Positions 12,580 through 22,143 are shown, counted from the stretch's first letter. The stretch: DNA of 64,000 nucleotides from Deltaproteobacteria bacterium (GCA_027493875.1 JAOSJX010000023.1:372001-436000); one strand, 5' to 3'. Notes: generated by a model not told the origin, from the sequence alone. Program-made: numbers and translations.

Positions 12580-13733
12580 ATGAACCGCCGTCTTCCGGTC
12601 CTTGCCTTGGGCCTGCTTCTTCTTTGGACCATGCCTCCCGCGCGCCTCGCCGGCGCCGGGGCGCGGCTCGTCGTTCCCGGCGAGGAGCCGAAGGCCATCG
12701 AGCGTGTCTACCACGTCGACGGGACGGACTATTTTTCCGCGGCCGCGATTCTCGAGGCGCTCGGCATGACGACGGCGTGGCAGGCGCGTCCGGGGAAACT
12801 CGTCGCACGCCGCGGCGAGGATTTTATCGTGCTTGCGCCCGATCTGCGTTTCGCCGTATCGGGGACCTCGTCTTACCGTCTCGACAAGCCGCCGCGGTTC
12901 ATTAACGGGGAGATCTTCGTCACGAGGGAGTTCGTCGAGCGCGCCTTGCCGGTTCTTTTGCGGCCGGACCGCGACCCTCGATAGCGTCTCGGCCGAGACA
13001 CCCCCGAAGATCAAGACGTCGATTTTCCCCGTGAGCCACCTCAAACGCATCGTCGTCGATGCCGGCCACGGCGGCCACGATACGGGCGCGCGGTCGCCGC
13101 AGGGAATTCTCGAAAAGAACATCAACCTCGGCGTGGCGAAGGCGCTGCGCGATTTGCTTGAGCGGGAAGCCGGGATCGACGTGATCATGACGCGGGACGC
13201 CGACTATTTCATTCCGCTTTTCGGCCGCACGCAAATCGGCAACCGCGCCGAAGCCGATCTTTTCGTTTCGATCCACGCCAACGGCGCCGCGCGGCAAACC
13301 GCCACGGGCCTTGAAACCTATTTTCTGAGCCTCGAAGCGACGGACCGTCAGGACCGCGCGCCTGGCGGCGGAGGAAAACATGGCGGCGCGGTTCGATACG
13401 GATTCGCCGTTTGCCGGGCTCTCCGGCGAGGACGACTTGAAAGCGATCCTGATCGACCTCGTCTCCGCGGAAAACATGAAGGCGTCTGAGAGATTGGCCG
13501 CGGCGGTGCAGCGGCGTATCGTCGAGGCGCTGCGTCTGCCGAATCGGGGTGTGAAACAGGCGCCGTTTTTTGTCTTGGTGGGGTCGAAGATTCCGGCGAT
13601 TCTCGTTGAAGTCGGATTTGTCAGCAATCCTGAAGAGGCGGCACGCCTCACGCGGCCCGAGGTTCAAAAAGAGTTGGCGGGCGCCCTCTTCCAGGCCATC
13701 CTCTATTACGATTCCACGTTAGGACCTAACTGA
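12580..13733 (+). CDS. N-acetylmuramoyl-L-alanine amidase, Amidase_3 (frameshifted)
   Basis: This exported zinc amidase of about 384 residues cleaves the peptide from MurNAc in peptidoglycan. A signal peptide (LPVLALGLLLLWTMPPARLAGA) is followed by a copper-amine-oxidase-N-like wall-binding domain (DYFSAAAILEALGMTTAW). The catalytic domain has all four expected residues: His in VVDAGHGGHDTGA, Glu in ILEKNINL, His in SIHANGA and the C-terminal Glu in ILVEVGFVSN. Frames break near 12975 and near 13365 (one extra C before LAAEENMAAR). The gene ends convergently with yihY; the two coding regions overlap by 8 bp. It starts 4 bp after the preceding gene. Confidence 0.9.
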
Positions 13734-15027
13734 CGTTTTCGATGTTCAGCAGGCGCGCGGCCAGGCTGTCCGTGCCGAGCGACCCGAGCCCCGCTTCTTC
13801 GAAACGGTCGACTAAATCGCGGGCCATCTTGTCCGTCAACTCCGCGCCGTCGTCCGATTCGCCATTTCCCGGCCGATACACGGCGCGCACGAGGTCCGGC
13901 ACGTGCACCTGGTCGAGCGAGCGCGACGGAACGTAGCCTGGCACGGGTTCCTGGACGAGCAAAACGTGCCCGCGGTCGATAAATTTATCAAGGATGCCCT
14001 GGAGGATTTCGATCGGAGCGTGGAAGCGCTCCTGAATTTCGTCGGCGGTCGTCGCTCCGTCCCCGCGGTGAAAACGAAGCGCGGTGAAGAGATAGATCTG
14101 AAGCGACAGCAGAATTTCGTCGCGCGCCGATAATTCGCCGTAGGTTCTTTTCTGGAGGAGCGCGAAGAAGTTTTGATGAACGTAAGTGACTTCCGTTGCC
14201 AGCATGACGATAATCCAAGTCAGGTAGAGCCAGACGAGAAAGATCGGGATGAGGGCGAGCGAGCCGTAGATCACGGAGTAGCTCACGGCCCCGGAGGCGT
14301 AGTGGGCGAAAGCCTGTTTCGCGATTTCCCAGAGGCAACCGCCCGTCAGACCGCCGACCATGGCGCTTTTCCAGCGCACGCGCGTCGACGGAACGATCTG
14401 CATCAACAGAACGAACGCGGCGGCCGATAAAAAAGTCGGGAACAGGGCCAGTAGCTGACGCAGCGGAAACCCGACTTGCTCCTCGCCGACCAGCCCGATA
14501 AACGCGCGCGCCTTGCCGGTGATGTAAAACGAGAGGCCGACCAGAACGGTTCCCCAGACGAGCACCGACGTGAAGATAACGAACCGCTGGTACGTTTTGC
14601 GATGGTCGCGGACCTTCCAGACCGCGTTGAGGCTCTTTTCGATATTCTGAAAGAGCATGATCGAGGTCACAAGAAGAAAGACCGAACCGATGGTGCCGAG
14701 CGCCTTCGTGTTGGAGGTGAATTCGTTGATGTATTTGAGGATATCGTCGCTTTTGGTGGGAATGAAAAATTGAAACATGAGCCGCTGGATGCTATCCTTC
14801 ATGCCTTCGAACGCACTGAAGCTCGCGAAGAGGGAGAACACGATCGCCGTGAGCGGGACGAGCGCCAACAGCGACGTATAGGCAAGCCCCGACGCGCGGA
14901 TGACGCAATAGTCTTTCGTAAACTCCGTGACGGTCTGCGCCAGAAATTGCGCGAGACGCACGCCGGCCCCAACCCAAACCGGCTTGCCCTCGGTCGGTGT
15001 CCGGTAGAGTTTTTCAAGCGCGGTCAT
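13726..15027 (-). CDS. YihY/BrkB family inner-membrane protein
   Basis: This protein of about 433 residues belongs to the YihY/virulence factor BrkB (UPF0761) family, once called ribonuclease BN. Hallmarks are the N-terminal RASGLAYTSLLALVPLTAI segment and five to six membrane helices up to about residue 290, including the LIPIFLVWLYLTWIIVML helix. The C-terminal 140 residues are soluble, with a winged-helix-like TADEIQERFHAPIEILQGILDKF stretch. Members transport or organise envelope components; no activity is established. ATG 15027 follows GGAGG and is preferred over the upstream in-frame start at 15078, which lies inside tyrA. It is the last gene of an aroF-tyrA-yihY run and reads into the amidase gene from the other side. 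Confidence 0.85.
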   Translation of the reverse strand: MTALEKLYRTPTEGKPVWVGAGVRLAQFLAQTVTEFTKDYCVIRASGLAYTSLLALVPLTAIVFSLFASFSAFEGMKDSIQRLMFQFFIPTKSDDILKYINEFTSNTKALGTIGSVFLLVTSIMLFQNIEKSLNAVWKVRDHRKTYQRFVIFTSVLVWGTVLVGLSFYITGKARAFIGLVGEEQVGFPLRQLLALFPTFLSAAAFVLLMQIVPSTRVRWKSAMVGGLTGGCLWEIAKQAFAHYASGAVSYSVIYGSLALIPIFLVWLYLTWIIVMLATEVTYVHQNFFALLQKRTYGELSARDEILLSLQIYLFTALRFHRGDGATTADEIQERFHAPIEILQGILDKFIDRGHVLLVQEPVPGYVPSRSLDQVHVPDLVRAVYRPGNGESDDGAELTDKMARDLVDRFEEAGLGSLGTDSLAARLLNIENVS

Positions 15028-15049
15028 GGCGCCTCCGGTCCCTGGCGCA

Positions 15050-15954
15050 TCATTCCTCGGTTTTCTTTCGCGGGACAACGGAAAAGCCCTGATCCGTCAT
15101 GCCGCGGCGAAGCGACGCGGCGTCCTCCCAAAGCCGTCCAAGAGCGTCCCGGCCGCTCTCGCCCTGCTGCAAAAGTCCGCGCACCTGCGCCAAAGCCTGC
15201 TCAAATTCGTCGAGCGCCTGCTCGATCGCGCGGCCGTTCGCCGCCAGGACACCGTCCCATGGACCGAAGGACGAGGCGGCGATCCGCGTCATGTCGCGAA
15301 ATCCGTTACCGGCCACCTTCATGGCGAAACCGCGGTCGTGCGCCGCGCGGGAAACGGTATGGACCAGCGTCGTCGCCAAAATCTGAGGAAGATGGCTGAT
15401 CAGCGAGACCAAACGGTCGTGATCGGACGCGTCCAACGTAAAGGGATGCGCACCGAAGTCTTCGACCAGGCGAACGAGTGACAGGAGTTTATCCTGATCG
15501 ACGCCCGGCAACGGGCACAGCAGATAAGACTGGCCCTGGAAAATCAACGGGTCGGCTTTGCGGCTCGAACCCCTTTCCGAACCGCACATGGGATGGCCTC
15601 CGATAAATCGGCTGCCTCCGAGGGATTGTTCGGCCGCCAGGCAGACCGCGGCCTTGGCGCCCCCGACGTCGGTGACCAGCGCGGTCGCCTGGACGGCCTG
15701 GCGCAGTCCCTCCATCAGTTCGGGGATGGTATGCACGGGCGTCGCCAACACGATGAGATCGGAATCCGCGGCCAGGTGAGGAAGCTTTTCCACCGCTTCA
15801 ACGCGGTTGACGATATGCGCCTGACGCAAGCGGGAGAGCTGCGAAGGAGATCGACCGCCCAAAGCTCGGCGTGCGGCCGCACCTGCCGAATCGCCAACGC
15901 CAGCGACGCGCCCATCATGCCGAGACCGGCAATGCCGATTCTATGAAACTCCAT
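15050..15954 (-). CDS. tyrA: Prephenate dehydrogenase (frameshifted)
   Basis: This NAD-dependent dehydrogenase of about 300 residues makes 4-hydroxyphenylpyruvate from prephenate for tyrosine synthesis. The Rossmann motif [15 protein letters not shown] begins at residue 7. [15 protein letters not shown] and [10 protein letters not shown] follow, and [14 protein letters not shown] near 130 is the prephenate-binding block. [16 protein letters not shown] is the characteristic helix of the dimerisation domain. A frame break near 15845 separates ELWAVD from [11 protein letters not shown]. The ATG at 15954 lies 14 bp inside the 3' end of aroF, so the pair is translationally coupled. No chorismate mutase or ACT domain is visible. 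Confidence 0.92.
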
Positions 15955-16980
15955 CGTCGCGTTCCGGGGCGATGCGCCGGCCGAGTGTCGTCGCGATGAT
16001 TCGGCACCGCCGCATCAGCGTGGTGAATTGATCGGGATAAAGCGACTGCGGCCCGTCCGACATGGCGCGGTCCGGATCGCCGTGCACTTCGATCAACAGT
16101 CCGTCCGCGCCCACGGCCACCGACGCCCTCGCCAGCGGCGCGACGTAATCGCGGAAACCGGTGCCGTGGCTGGGATCGGCGATCACCGGCAGGTGCGAAA
16201 GCCGTTTGACCACGGGGATCGACGAAAGATCCAACAAATTGCGTGTTTGCGTGTCGAATGAGCGGATGCCGCGCTCGCACAGGATCACCTGGGTGTTTCC
16301 GCCCGCGAGGATGTATTCGGCGGCCATGAGCCACTCCTCGATCGTCGCCGACATGCCCCTCTTGAGCAGGACCGGTTTGCGAATCGCGCCGAGTTCGGCC
16401 AGAAGCGCATAGTTCTGCATATTCCGCGCGCCGACTTGGAACAGATCGACCAGATCCAGCATGACCGGAATCTGCTCGACGGCCATCACTTCGCTGACGA
16501 CTTTCAGACCGTGCGCATCCGCGGCGTCCCGCAGCAACTTAAGCCCATCCGGGCCGAGACCTTGAAAGCTATAGGGGAGGTCCTCGGTTTATAAGCGCCG
16601 CCGCGGAGAATTTTAGCTCCCGATTTGGCCACGAGGCGCGCCGCGTCGTTGATTTGGCTCTCGCTTTCAACGGCGCAAGGACCCGCCATGATGACGACTT
16701 CCGGGCCGCCGACCGGCACGCCGCCGACGTCCACAACCGTGTCTTCCTTGTGAAACACGCGGCTTGAGAGCTTGTAAGGCGATGAAATCTTGACGACTTC
16801 AGTGACGCCATCCATCACCAGAAAGGCGGTGCGATCGAGGTTTCCGCCGTGGCCGACGATGCCGAGAACCACCTGCTCGGCGCCGTCGGAGCGATGCACA
16901 TCGAGGCCGTAGCCGTGCACCTTGGCGATCACCGCCTCGACCTGCTCCTCCGTACAATACCGGTCCATGACAATGACCAT
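15941..16980 (-). CDS. aroF: 3-deoxy-7-phosphoheptulonate synthase, AroA-I-beta type (frameshifted)
   Basis: DAHP synthase of about 346 residues condenses PEP and erythrose-4-phosphate at the head of the shikimate pathway. The N-terminal ferredoxin-like regulatory domain ([18 protein letters not shown] to GGNLDRTAF) is typical of the TM0343-like beta class. The barrel shows [12 protein letters not shown] near 105, [10 protein letters not shown] near 135, KPVLLKRGM near 195, and the ADPSHGTG block near 275. The frame breaks near 16555-16580, where AYKPRTSP should run into [23 protein letters not shown] 16980 is preceded by GGGAG. It overlaps tyrA, forming an aromatic amino acid operon. Some AroF paralogs act with tyrosine or phenylalanine feedback, which cannot be judged here. 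Confidence 0.93.
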
Positions 16981-17354
16981 CGAAACTCCCTTAAAACGCG
17001 ACCCTTGACGCACCGCGCCGAAAGATCCGACGGCAGGATGCCATCCGGCATCAATCTTTTCAAGCGCGCAAGCGAAGTTTCGGGTAATTCCGGTGGGATG
17101 GAGAAAAGGCGCGTCCCAAGGCCGGCACGCGCCGCGGTGGAATCCTTTCGTTCAGCGGATTTCTTAGCCCGCATTTCTCACCGGATTTCGTCGCGAGGCC
17201 GCGGAGGCGGCAGGCGAGACGCCGCGTTGGAGGGCCGCGAACGCGGGGCGTCCTTGAATAGGACGTTGCGGCGGGCGCGGGCCGAAACGTCCCGCTTCGA
17301 GTGGGACAGCCGGCGGTTCCGTCGCCGTAGGAGAAACCCGATGAGAAATGCGGA
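16981..17354. other. Intergenic region upstream of aroF
   Basis: About 370 bp without a convincing gene. Open frames in both directions show no family resemblance. No clear promoter for aroF, tRNA, or attenuator with a tyrosine- or phenylalanine-rich leader peptide could be identified. Confidence 0.5.
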
Positions 17355-17479
17355 TTAGGATCTCATGACATGCGCCGCGTCCCGGTCGGGTTGGAAGCGT
17401 AGGTTGAGCGTGAGGTTGTTCTGGTCGAGGTCGGGGTCCTCGTCGAGCTCGAGAGAGAGTTGCCGAACGGATTGAAGCG

Positions 17480-17503
17480 CTTGCCCTGAGCGAAGCCGAA
17501 GGG
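17480..17503. repeat. 24-bp in-frame repeat insertion, copy 1
   Basis: Exactly 24 bp are present here and absent from the paralogous RHS sequence near 20386 (flanks GAAGCG and GTGC match on both sides). The shared core is CCTGAGCGAAGCCGAAGG. On the coding strand it adds the octapeptide PFGFAQGK without shifting the frame. Confidence 0.85.
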
Positions 17504-17535
17504 GTGCGTCCAGACGACGGTCCCCGACTCGGAAG

Positions 17536-17559
17536 CTTGCCCTGAGCGAAGCCGAAGGG
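17536..17559. repeat. 24-bp in-frame repeat insertion, copy 2
   Basis: Same 24-bp unit as at 17480-17503, same orientation, 56 bp further on. It is read in a different codon phase and adds LRLRSGQA between AVT and SESGTVV. The paralog near 20405-20425 lacks it. Confidence 0.85.
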
Positions 17560-17737
17560 TCACCGCGATCGGCGTGCCCAGGTGGTCCGTGTGGGCAGAG
17601 TACACCTCAAAATCCGTCATGCCGCCCATGGCCTCGAAGCTGTCGTTCGGAATCCACTCCTCCGAGAGGATCATCGCCACATTCCTCCAGCGTGAAGCGA
17701 TGCCATTTCTACGTCATTCACAATTCATCTATCACTA

Positions 17738-18724
17738 GAGCAATTCACGTTTGGCGTTGGCTATGCCGATACGTCAGACATGAGCGCTTATTCGATGGAC
17801 CTACGCGAGAAGGTGGTGGCGGCTTACGAACGCGGCGGGGTGACGAAGCGGGACATCGCAGCCCGGTTCGGTGTCAGCTACGGATTCGTGAGAAATCTCT
17901 TGGGCCGGCGGCGGCGGGGCGAGTCGATCGCGCCGAAACCGCATGGCGGCGGCCGGCAGGCTGTTTATCAAGGTCCGCGGTTGGAAGCCTTGAAGAAGGC
18001 GGTTTGCGAAAACCCGGACGCCACGCTCGAAGAACTGCTGGCAGCCACGGGCGGCCACGGCAGCATCATGGCCGTTCATCGGGCGCTGGGCCGTTTGGGC
18101 TGCCGCCGAAAAAAAAGTCACTCCGCGCCCGTGAGCAGGACCGTCCCGACGTCCAAGCCCGGCGGAAGGCTTGGCGCCAAGAAACGGACGGGATCGACTC
18201 GTCGCACCTGATTTTTCTGGACGAGAGCGGCGCCAAGACCAACATGACCCGGCTTTACGGGCGCGCCTTCGACGGAGGGCGCGTGGTGGATGCGTCGCCG
18301 CACGGGCATTGGAACACGACCACCATGATCTCGGCGCTGTGGTTCAACGGACAAACGGTCGATTGGGTCATCGACGGGGCCACCGACGGCGCCGCATTCG
18401 AGACGTACATCGAGCATGTCCTGGCACCGAGGCTGCGGGCGGGCGACGTGGTGGTGATGGACAACCTCGCGCCACACAAGAGCCCGGCGGTGACGCACCT
18501 CATCGAGGCGGTCGGAGCGCAGGTGCGTTACCTGCCGCCGTACAGTCCCGATCTCAATCCCATCGAGAAGATGTGGTCCAAGATCAAAGCATATCTCCGC
18601 AAGGTCAAAGCCCGAACCCTCGACGCACTTTTCCGCGCCATCGGCGAAGCTCTCCGCACCGTCACCGCCGACGACGCTTTCGGGTGGTTCAAATCATGTG
18701 GCTACATGCAACCGTGAAGTGCTC
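17738..18724 (+). mobile_element. IS630-family insertion sequence, copy A
   Basis: This 987-bp element is bounded by TA dinucleotides (17736-17737 and 18725-18726), the duplicated target typical of IS630/Tc1-mariner. Its ends are inverted: GAGCAATTCACG on the left and the complement of GAGCACTTCACG on the right. An apparently identical copy lies inverted at 54893-55879. The right TA falls in the TAG stop codon of the neighbouring minus-strand gene, which is preserved. Confidence 0.93.
17780..18717 (+). CDS. IS630 transposase in two overlapping frames (-1 frameshift)
   Basis: ORF A (17780-18211) gives an N-terminal helix-turn-helix region: [32 protein letters not shown], then a second HTH ([12 protein letters not shown]). 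ORF B reads in the -1 frame from the A8 run at about 18109-18116 to the stop at 18717. It holds the DDE residues: D in FLDESGAK, D in [11 protein letters not shown] and E in [12 protein letters not shown] slippery A_AAA_AAA heptamer lies at the junction, and both IS copies have the same A8, so programmed -1 frameshifting or transcriptional slippage is likely rather than error. The fused product is about 313 residues. Confidence 0.92.
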
Positions 18725-19857
18725 TAGCGTATTATTTTTAGCGGTTTAAGACACGCATCCTCGTCGTCAAAATAGACAATCGGCGTGGTGACATCACCGG
18801 CAAAAAATCTAATCGGCCCGAAGACCTCCATCCCGTGTCTATTTTCTACGTTCTGCGTTTGCTCGATCCAATGAAACGTTGACGTCTTACGCTTACTGTT
18901 CCAATCGCGAATTATGTGTGCGCTTGTTCCGTTAACTAAATACACATATTTAACACTATCGTCATCTATAAACCGATATTCGCCAATCAATTCGTCAGTC
19001 TTTTTCGTGTGTGATACAACCCTATTTGTGGCCAAATCACGACCAAAAAGAAGAAATCGCTTCCTTAGGGTATAATATCGGAATAAAATGCCCGTATCTG
19101 ACGACGCAACGTCTACCAAAGTCGATTTTCGCGGTAGATCGTAGGATCGCCCAAATATTTCTATTTTATCATTAGCTATATTTATATTGTATATTTCGTC
19201 GCCATCTTGCAATAATCCCCTAGTTGCGCCGTAGAATTTTAGGCTTCTTATTTTGCTCCTTGCGCGGTAGCGACGGTTTGTCTTAACAGTCACTTCGTTT
19301 TTCCGTGAGTTTGTGACGTCTGCAAGAATAATCGACTCTTGATTATAAACGACAACACAATGATTCCTGTAACTTGCCACGGATGTTTCTCTGCCCAATT
19401 GAGGCAGGCTTTCGCTACCTACTAGTGCCGCTTTCTTTCGACGGCCGTCCACGCCTAATATTTCCGCGTGACAGGATTGAAATTCTCGCCCTTCGCAAAC
19501 AATAGCGAATGCTTCTTCGCGGGCGGGATCGTAAAATATTGAATTTACAATTTCCTCAGGTGTAAATATGCCAATTAAGGCTTGCGACAAGCATTCCTTC
19601 TCGCTTGGTTCAAAGCGGCGAGAAATTACATATACACCCGTTCCCCGGGTGGACGTATTGCTAAGATATTTTAATAAAACAAAAGAGCATTCATCGCTTC
19701 CATCAATTGGGTAACAGTCCACGGAGACAATGTTGCGCGCCAAACGACTCTTGTCTATTGCAGGAACACCAATTGCCTTTTTGACGCCAAACGAAGCCGC
19801 ACCGACGAAAGATATAGCGAATACTATAACAAATCCTGGCATTTCCCATTTTTGCAT
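18724..19857 (-). CDS. Exported protein of unknown function downstream of RHS gene
   Basis: I do not recognise this protein of about 377 residues. Starting at ATG 19857 (GGTGGG upstream) it has a signal peptide, PGFVIVFAISFVGAASFG; an in-frame upstream start at 19920 would bury it. The body looks like repeated beta strands (YRNHCVVVYNQESIILADV, GDEIYNINIANDKIEIFG, VKYVYLVNGTSAHIIRDW), possibly a propeller. Its start overlaps the RHS tail by 34 bp. The base composition is visibly AT-richer than the surroundings, which suggests transfer. Position directly after an RHS C-terminus is where immunity or effector-accessory genes lie, but nothing in the sequence proves that role. Its TAG stop contains the TA target of IS630 copy A; the pre-insertion sequence would also read TAG. 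Confidence 0.65.
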   Translation of the reverse strand: MQKWEMPGFVIVFAISFVGAASFGVKKAIGVPAIDKSRLARNIVSVDCYPIDGSDECSFVLLKYLSNTSTRGTGVYVISRRFEPSEKECLSQALIGIFTPEEIVNSIFYDPAREEAFAIVCEGREFQSCHAEILGVDGRRKKAALVGSESLPQLGRETSVASYRNHCVVVYNQESIILADVTNSRKNEVTVKTNRRYRARSKIRSLKFYGATRGLLQDGDEIYNINIANDKIEIFGRSYDLPRKSTLVDVASSDTGILFRYYTLRKRFLLFGRDLATNRVVSHTKKTDELIGEYRFIDDDSVKYVYLVNGTSAHIIRDWNSKRKTSTFHWIEQTQNVENRHGMEVFGPIRFFAGDVTTPIVYFDDEDACLKPLKIIR

Positions 19858-21054
19858 TTCTTTTCCCACCAAGATTTTACATGGCTGTCGACTATTTCCG
19901 CGCATATCTCTATCTGCCATGTATTTAGATTATACTGACCGCAGCAGAGAGCGGCTTCAATATAAACGCTGCCAGAGGACCACGGCTTGTCGCACGGCGG
20001 AACACCGTATGCAATTCCGATACATTGCTGAGCAATTTTTTCGGCGGCTGTTTTTCCATCTTCGTCACCACCACTTCCCATTTTGGGGCTACCAGTTCCG
20101 AACAGATCATAGCACAAAAAAGGGCTACTCCAAGAGTATCCGTAAGGCGACATACGTTCCTTGAGAGTTTGCTCAATATTTGAAAAGGCTGGTTGGTTGT
20201 TAAATATTGGTGCTGGCTGCAAATACCTCCCCGTGACCGGCTCGTAGTAGCGATGCCAGTTGTAGTGGAGGTCGGATTCCTCGTCGAAGTTACTACCCCG
20301 GAAAGCGCAAGTTGAGGATGACGTCCTCCTGATCTTCGTCCGCGTCCTCGTCGAGTTCCAACTTGTTGCCGAAGGGATCGAAGCGGTGCCTCCAAACCAC
20401 CGTGCCGCTCTCGTCCGTCATCGCGATCGGCGTCCCCAGGTGGTCCGTGTGGATGGAGTACACCTCAAAATCCGTCATGCCGCCTTCACCCGTAAAACTG
20501 TCGTTCGGAATCCATTCCTCCGAGGCGATCATCGCGATCGGCCGATGCCCCAGCCAGAGGTACTCCTTGTACGGATCGTACGGCGCCTGGGTCTCGGCGA
20601 TCAAACGTCCTTCCATATCGTAATGATAGTGCACCTCGCTCATATCCGGAAGGACCTTTCTTACGCGAAGATTGCGGTAATCGTAATCGTAGGCCCACGA
20701 TTCCTCGGTGTCGTTGTCCTCGAAATATCTCAGGAGTCCGCGGTGGGCTTCGTAAATAAATTCGTGATCGCCGCATTGAACAACGCGCCCTTCAGCGTCG
20801 TAGCTCCACTCGTTCACGACCTGGCTGTCGACCTCGGCCTCGACAAGCTGATGCGTCCCGGCATTGTAGTTGAGGTCCACCGTCCCCAGGCCCGTGACGG
20901 TCATCGTGCGCCGGTTGCCCAGGCCGTCCGTGCCGTAGCCGTAAGACCCGCTGAAGTCGTTCGGCTCCCCCGCCACCGCGCCGGTCAAGCGGACCACCGC
21001 GTCGTAGGAGTGGGACCAGTCCCAATCGGCGTCGTAGTCGCGCCATTCACTCAC
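19824..21054 (-). CDS. RHS-repeat protein C-terminal part with variable tail (5'-truncated, frameshifted)
   Basis: About 410 residues of RHS/YD-repeat sequence: LTGAVAGEPNDFSGSYGYGTDG, NRRTMTVTGLG, YDYDYRNLRVRKVLPD, YHYDMEGRLIAETQ, then the core end [13 protein letters not shown] and HRFDPFGN. A G4 run near 20297 should be G3; the frame then continues SNFDEESDLHYNWHRYYEPVTGRYLQPAP. That is the conserved RHS hyper-conserved end. After it comes a variable tail of about 120 residues with several cysteines (AQQCIGIAYGVPPC, ALCCGQYN, KKCKNGKC). Variable tails of RHS proteins are often toxins; this one is unrecognised. RHS-like sequence continues upstream in broken frames to about 21190 and ends near porB, so the N-terminal barrel is missing. 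Confidence 0.75.
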
Positions 21055-21243
21055 GCCGTTGTCGAACGCGATCCAACGCGGCGCCCCGCCGCCGCCGGTC
21101 GATTCGTGAGTTTCCGGTTCAGCGCTTGCGTACCCAAGAAAACGGAACCGTCACCGATGATACGGCTCCAGAAATAGCCGACGGTCTCCGGCCCCCTCGG
21201 ATTCGTCATTCGCCGAGGATCCGGCGTCGGATCGGCAGCCGGC

Positions 21244-22143
21244 CTATCCCGCGAAAGGTTCCATCATCGACTTGTTGAGCAACCGGCGCCATTCGTAGTC
21301 CGTTCGCCGCTGGATGAAATCGATGTCCTTATCGCCGAGATGCGCGAAGCGGCCTGCGTGCGAAGGTAGTCGCCGACCGGTTTTTTTCTTCGGCTCCACG
21401 GTGATGTGATAGTCCTCGCCGTTGACCACCTCGTAGAGTGGAAAGACGTTCGTCTCCGTAGCGAGGCGCGCGACCTCGATGCTCGTCTCCGAAGGAATTT
21501 TCCAGCCGGTGGGGCACGGCGCGAGAATATGCAGAAACTTGGTCCCCTTACACGAAATGGCCTTTCGCACTTTGCCCATGAGATCCCACGGGTAGGCTAC
21601 GTTCGCCGTGGCGACGTAAGGCGTTTTGTGCGCCGCGAGAATCTGCACGATATTCTTTTTCGGCGTCGCCTTCGGCGTGCCCGTCGGCGTGGTGGTCGTC
21701 CAGGCGAGTTGCGGCGTCGACGACGAGCGCTGGATACCCGTGTTCATATAGGCTTCATTGTCGTAACAAACGTAAAGGAAATCGTCGTTGCGTTCCGCGG
21801 CGCCGGACAGGCTTTGCAGACCGATATCAAACGTGCCGCCGTCTCCCGCCCAGGCCAGGACCTTCGTATCGTACCTCCCTTGGACATCGAGCGACGCCCG
21901 GACGCCGCTGGCCGCCGCCCCCGCCGTCGCGAACGCCGTGTGAAGAATCGGCACCTTGAGCGCGGAGTATGGGAACGGCCCGGCGATGATCGACCAGCAA
22001 CTCGCCGCGATCACGACGATCGTATCTTCCCCCATCACGTGCAACACGTGACGCATCGCGAACGCCGCGCCGCATCCCTGGCACGCCAGATGGCCCGACC
22101 CCAGAAACTCGCGGTCCTCATAAACGTGTTCGCCGGCGATCAT
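21244..22143 (-). CDS. porB: Pyruvate:ferredoxin oxidoreductase, beta subunit
   Basis: The 299-residue thiamine-diphosphate-binding subunit of a 2-oxoacid:ferredoxin oxidoreductase. Near residue 20 the Fe-S ligand block reads HLACQGCGAAFAMRHVL. The ThDP-Mg motif is WAGDGGTFDIGLQSLSGAAERN near 118-140 with YDNEAYMNTGIQRSSSTP after it, a signature of pyruvate-type enzymes. KFLHILAPCPTGW near 225 is also diagnostic. The start overlaps the porA stop (ATGA), and it is last in the operon. The reading frame is intact. Confidence 0.93.
   Translation of the reverse strand: MIAGEHVYEDREFLGSGHLACQGCGAAFAMRHVLHVMGEDTIVVIAASCWSIIAGPFPYSALKVPILHTAFATAGAAASGVRASLDVQGRYDTKVLAWAGDGGTFDIGLQSLSGAAERNDDFLYVCYDNEAYMNTGIQRSSSTPQLAWTTTTPTGTPKATPKKNIVQILAAHKTPYVATANVAYPWDLMGKVRKAISCKGTKFLHILAPCPTGWKIPSETSIEVARLATETNVFPLYEVVNGEDYHITVEPKKKTGRRLPSHAGRFAHLGDKDIDFIQRRTDYEWRRLLNKSMMEPFAG

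Larger units (their letters stand above)
17355..17680 (-). pseudogene. Orphan RHS core fragment with two 24-bp insertions
   Basis: This fragment is homologous to the end of the RHS core at 20293-21054. Both contain [30 protein letters not shown] and SGTVVW followed by a DPFGN/NPFGN motif and an acidic stretch ending TLNLRF or ILNLRF. Homology begins at ATGATCCTC (about 17678), so the N-terminal RHS core is missing. A one-base break near 17430 separates NPFGNSL from ELDEDPDLDQNN. After LNLRF it ends QPDRDAAHVMRS and stop, with no toxin-like tail. Relative to its paralog it carries two exact 8-codon insertions. It looks like a displaced orphan RHS tip module or a decayed duplicate. Confidence 0.75.

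Noticed and set aside
16929-17174. Small minus-strand frame before aroF as a leader peptide
   Set aside because: It overlaps the aroF start in another frame and is not rich in Tyr, Phe or Trp.
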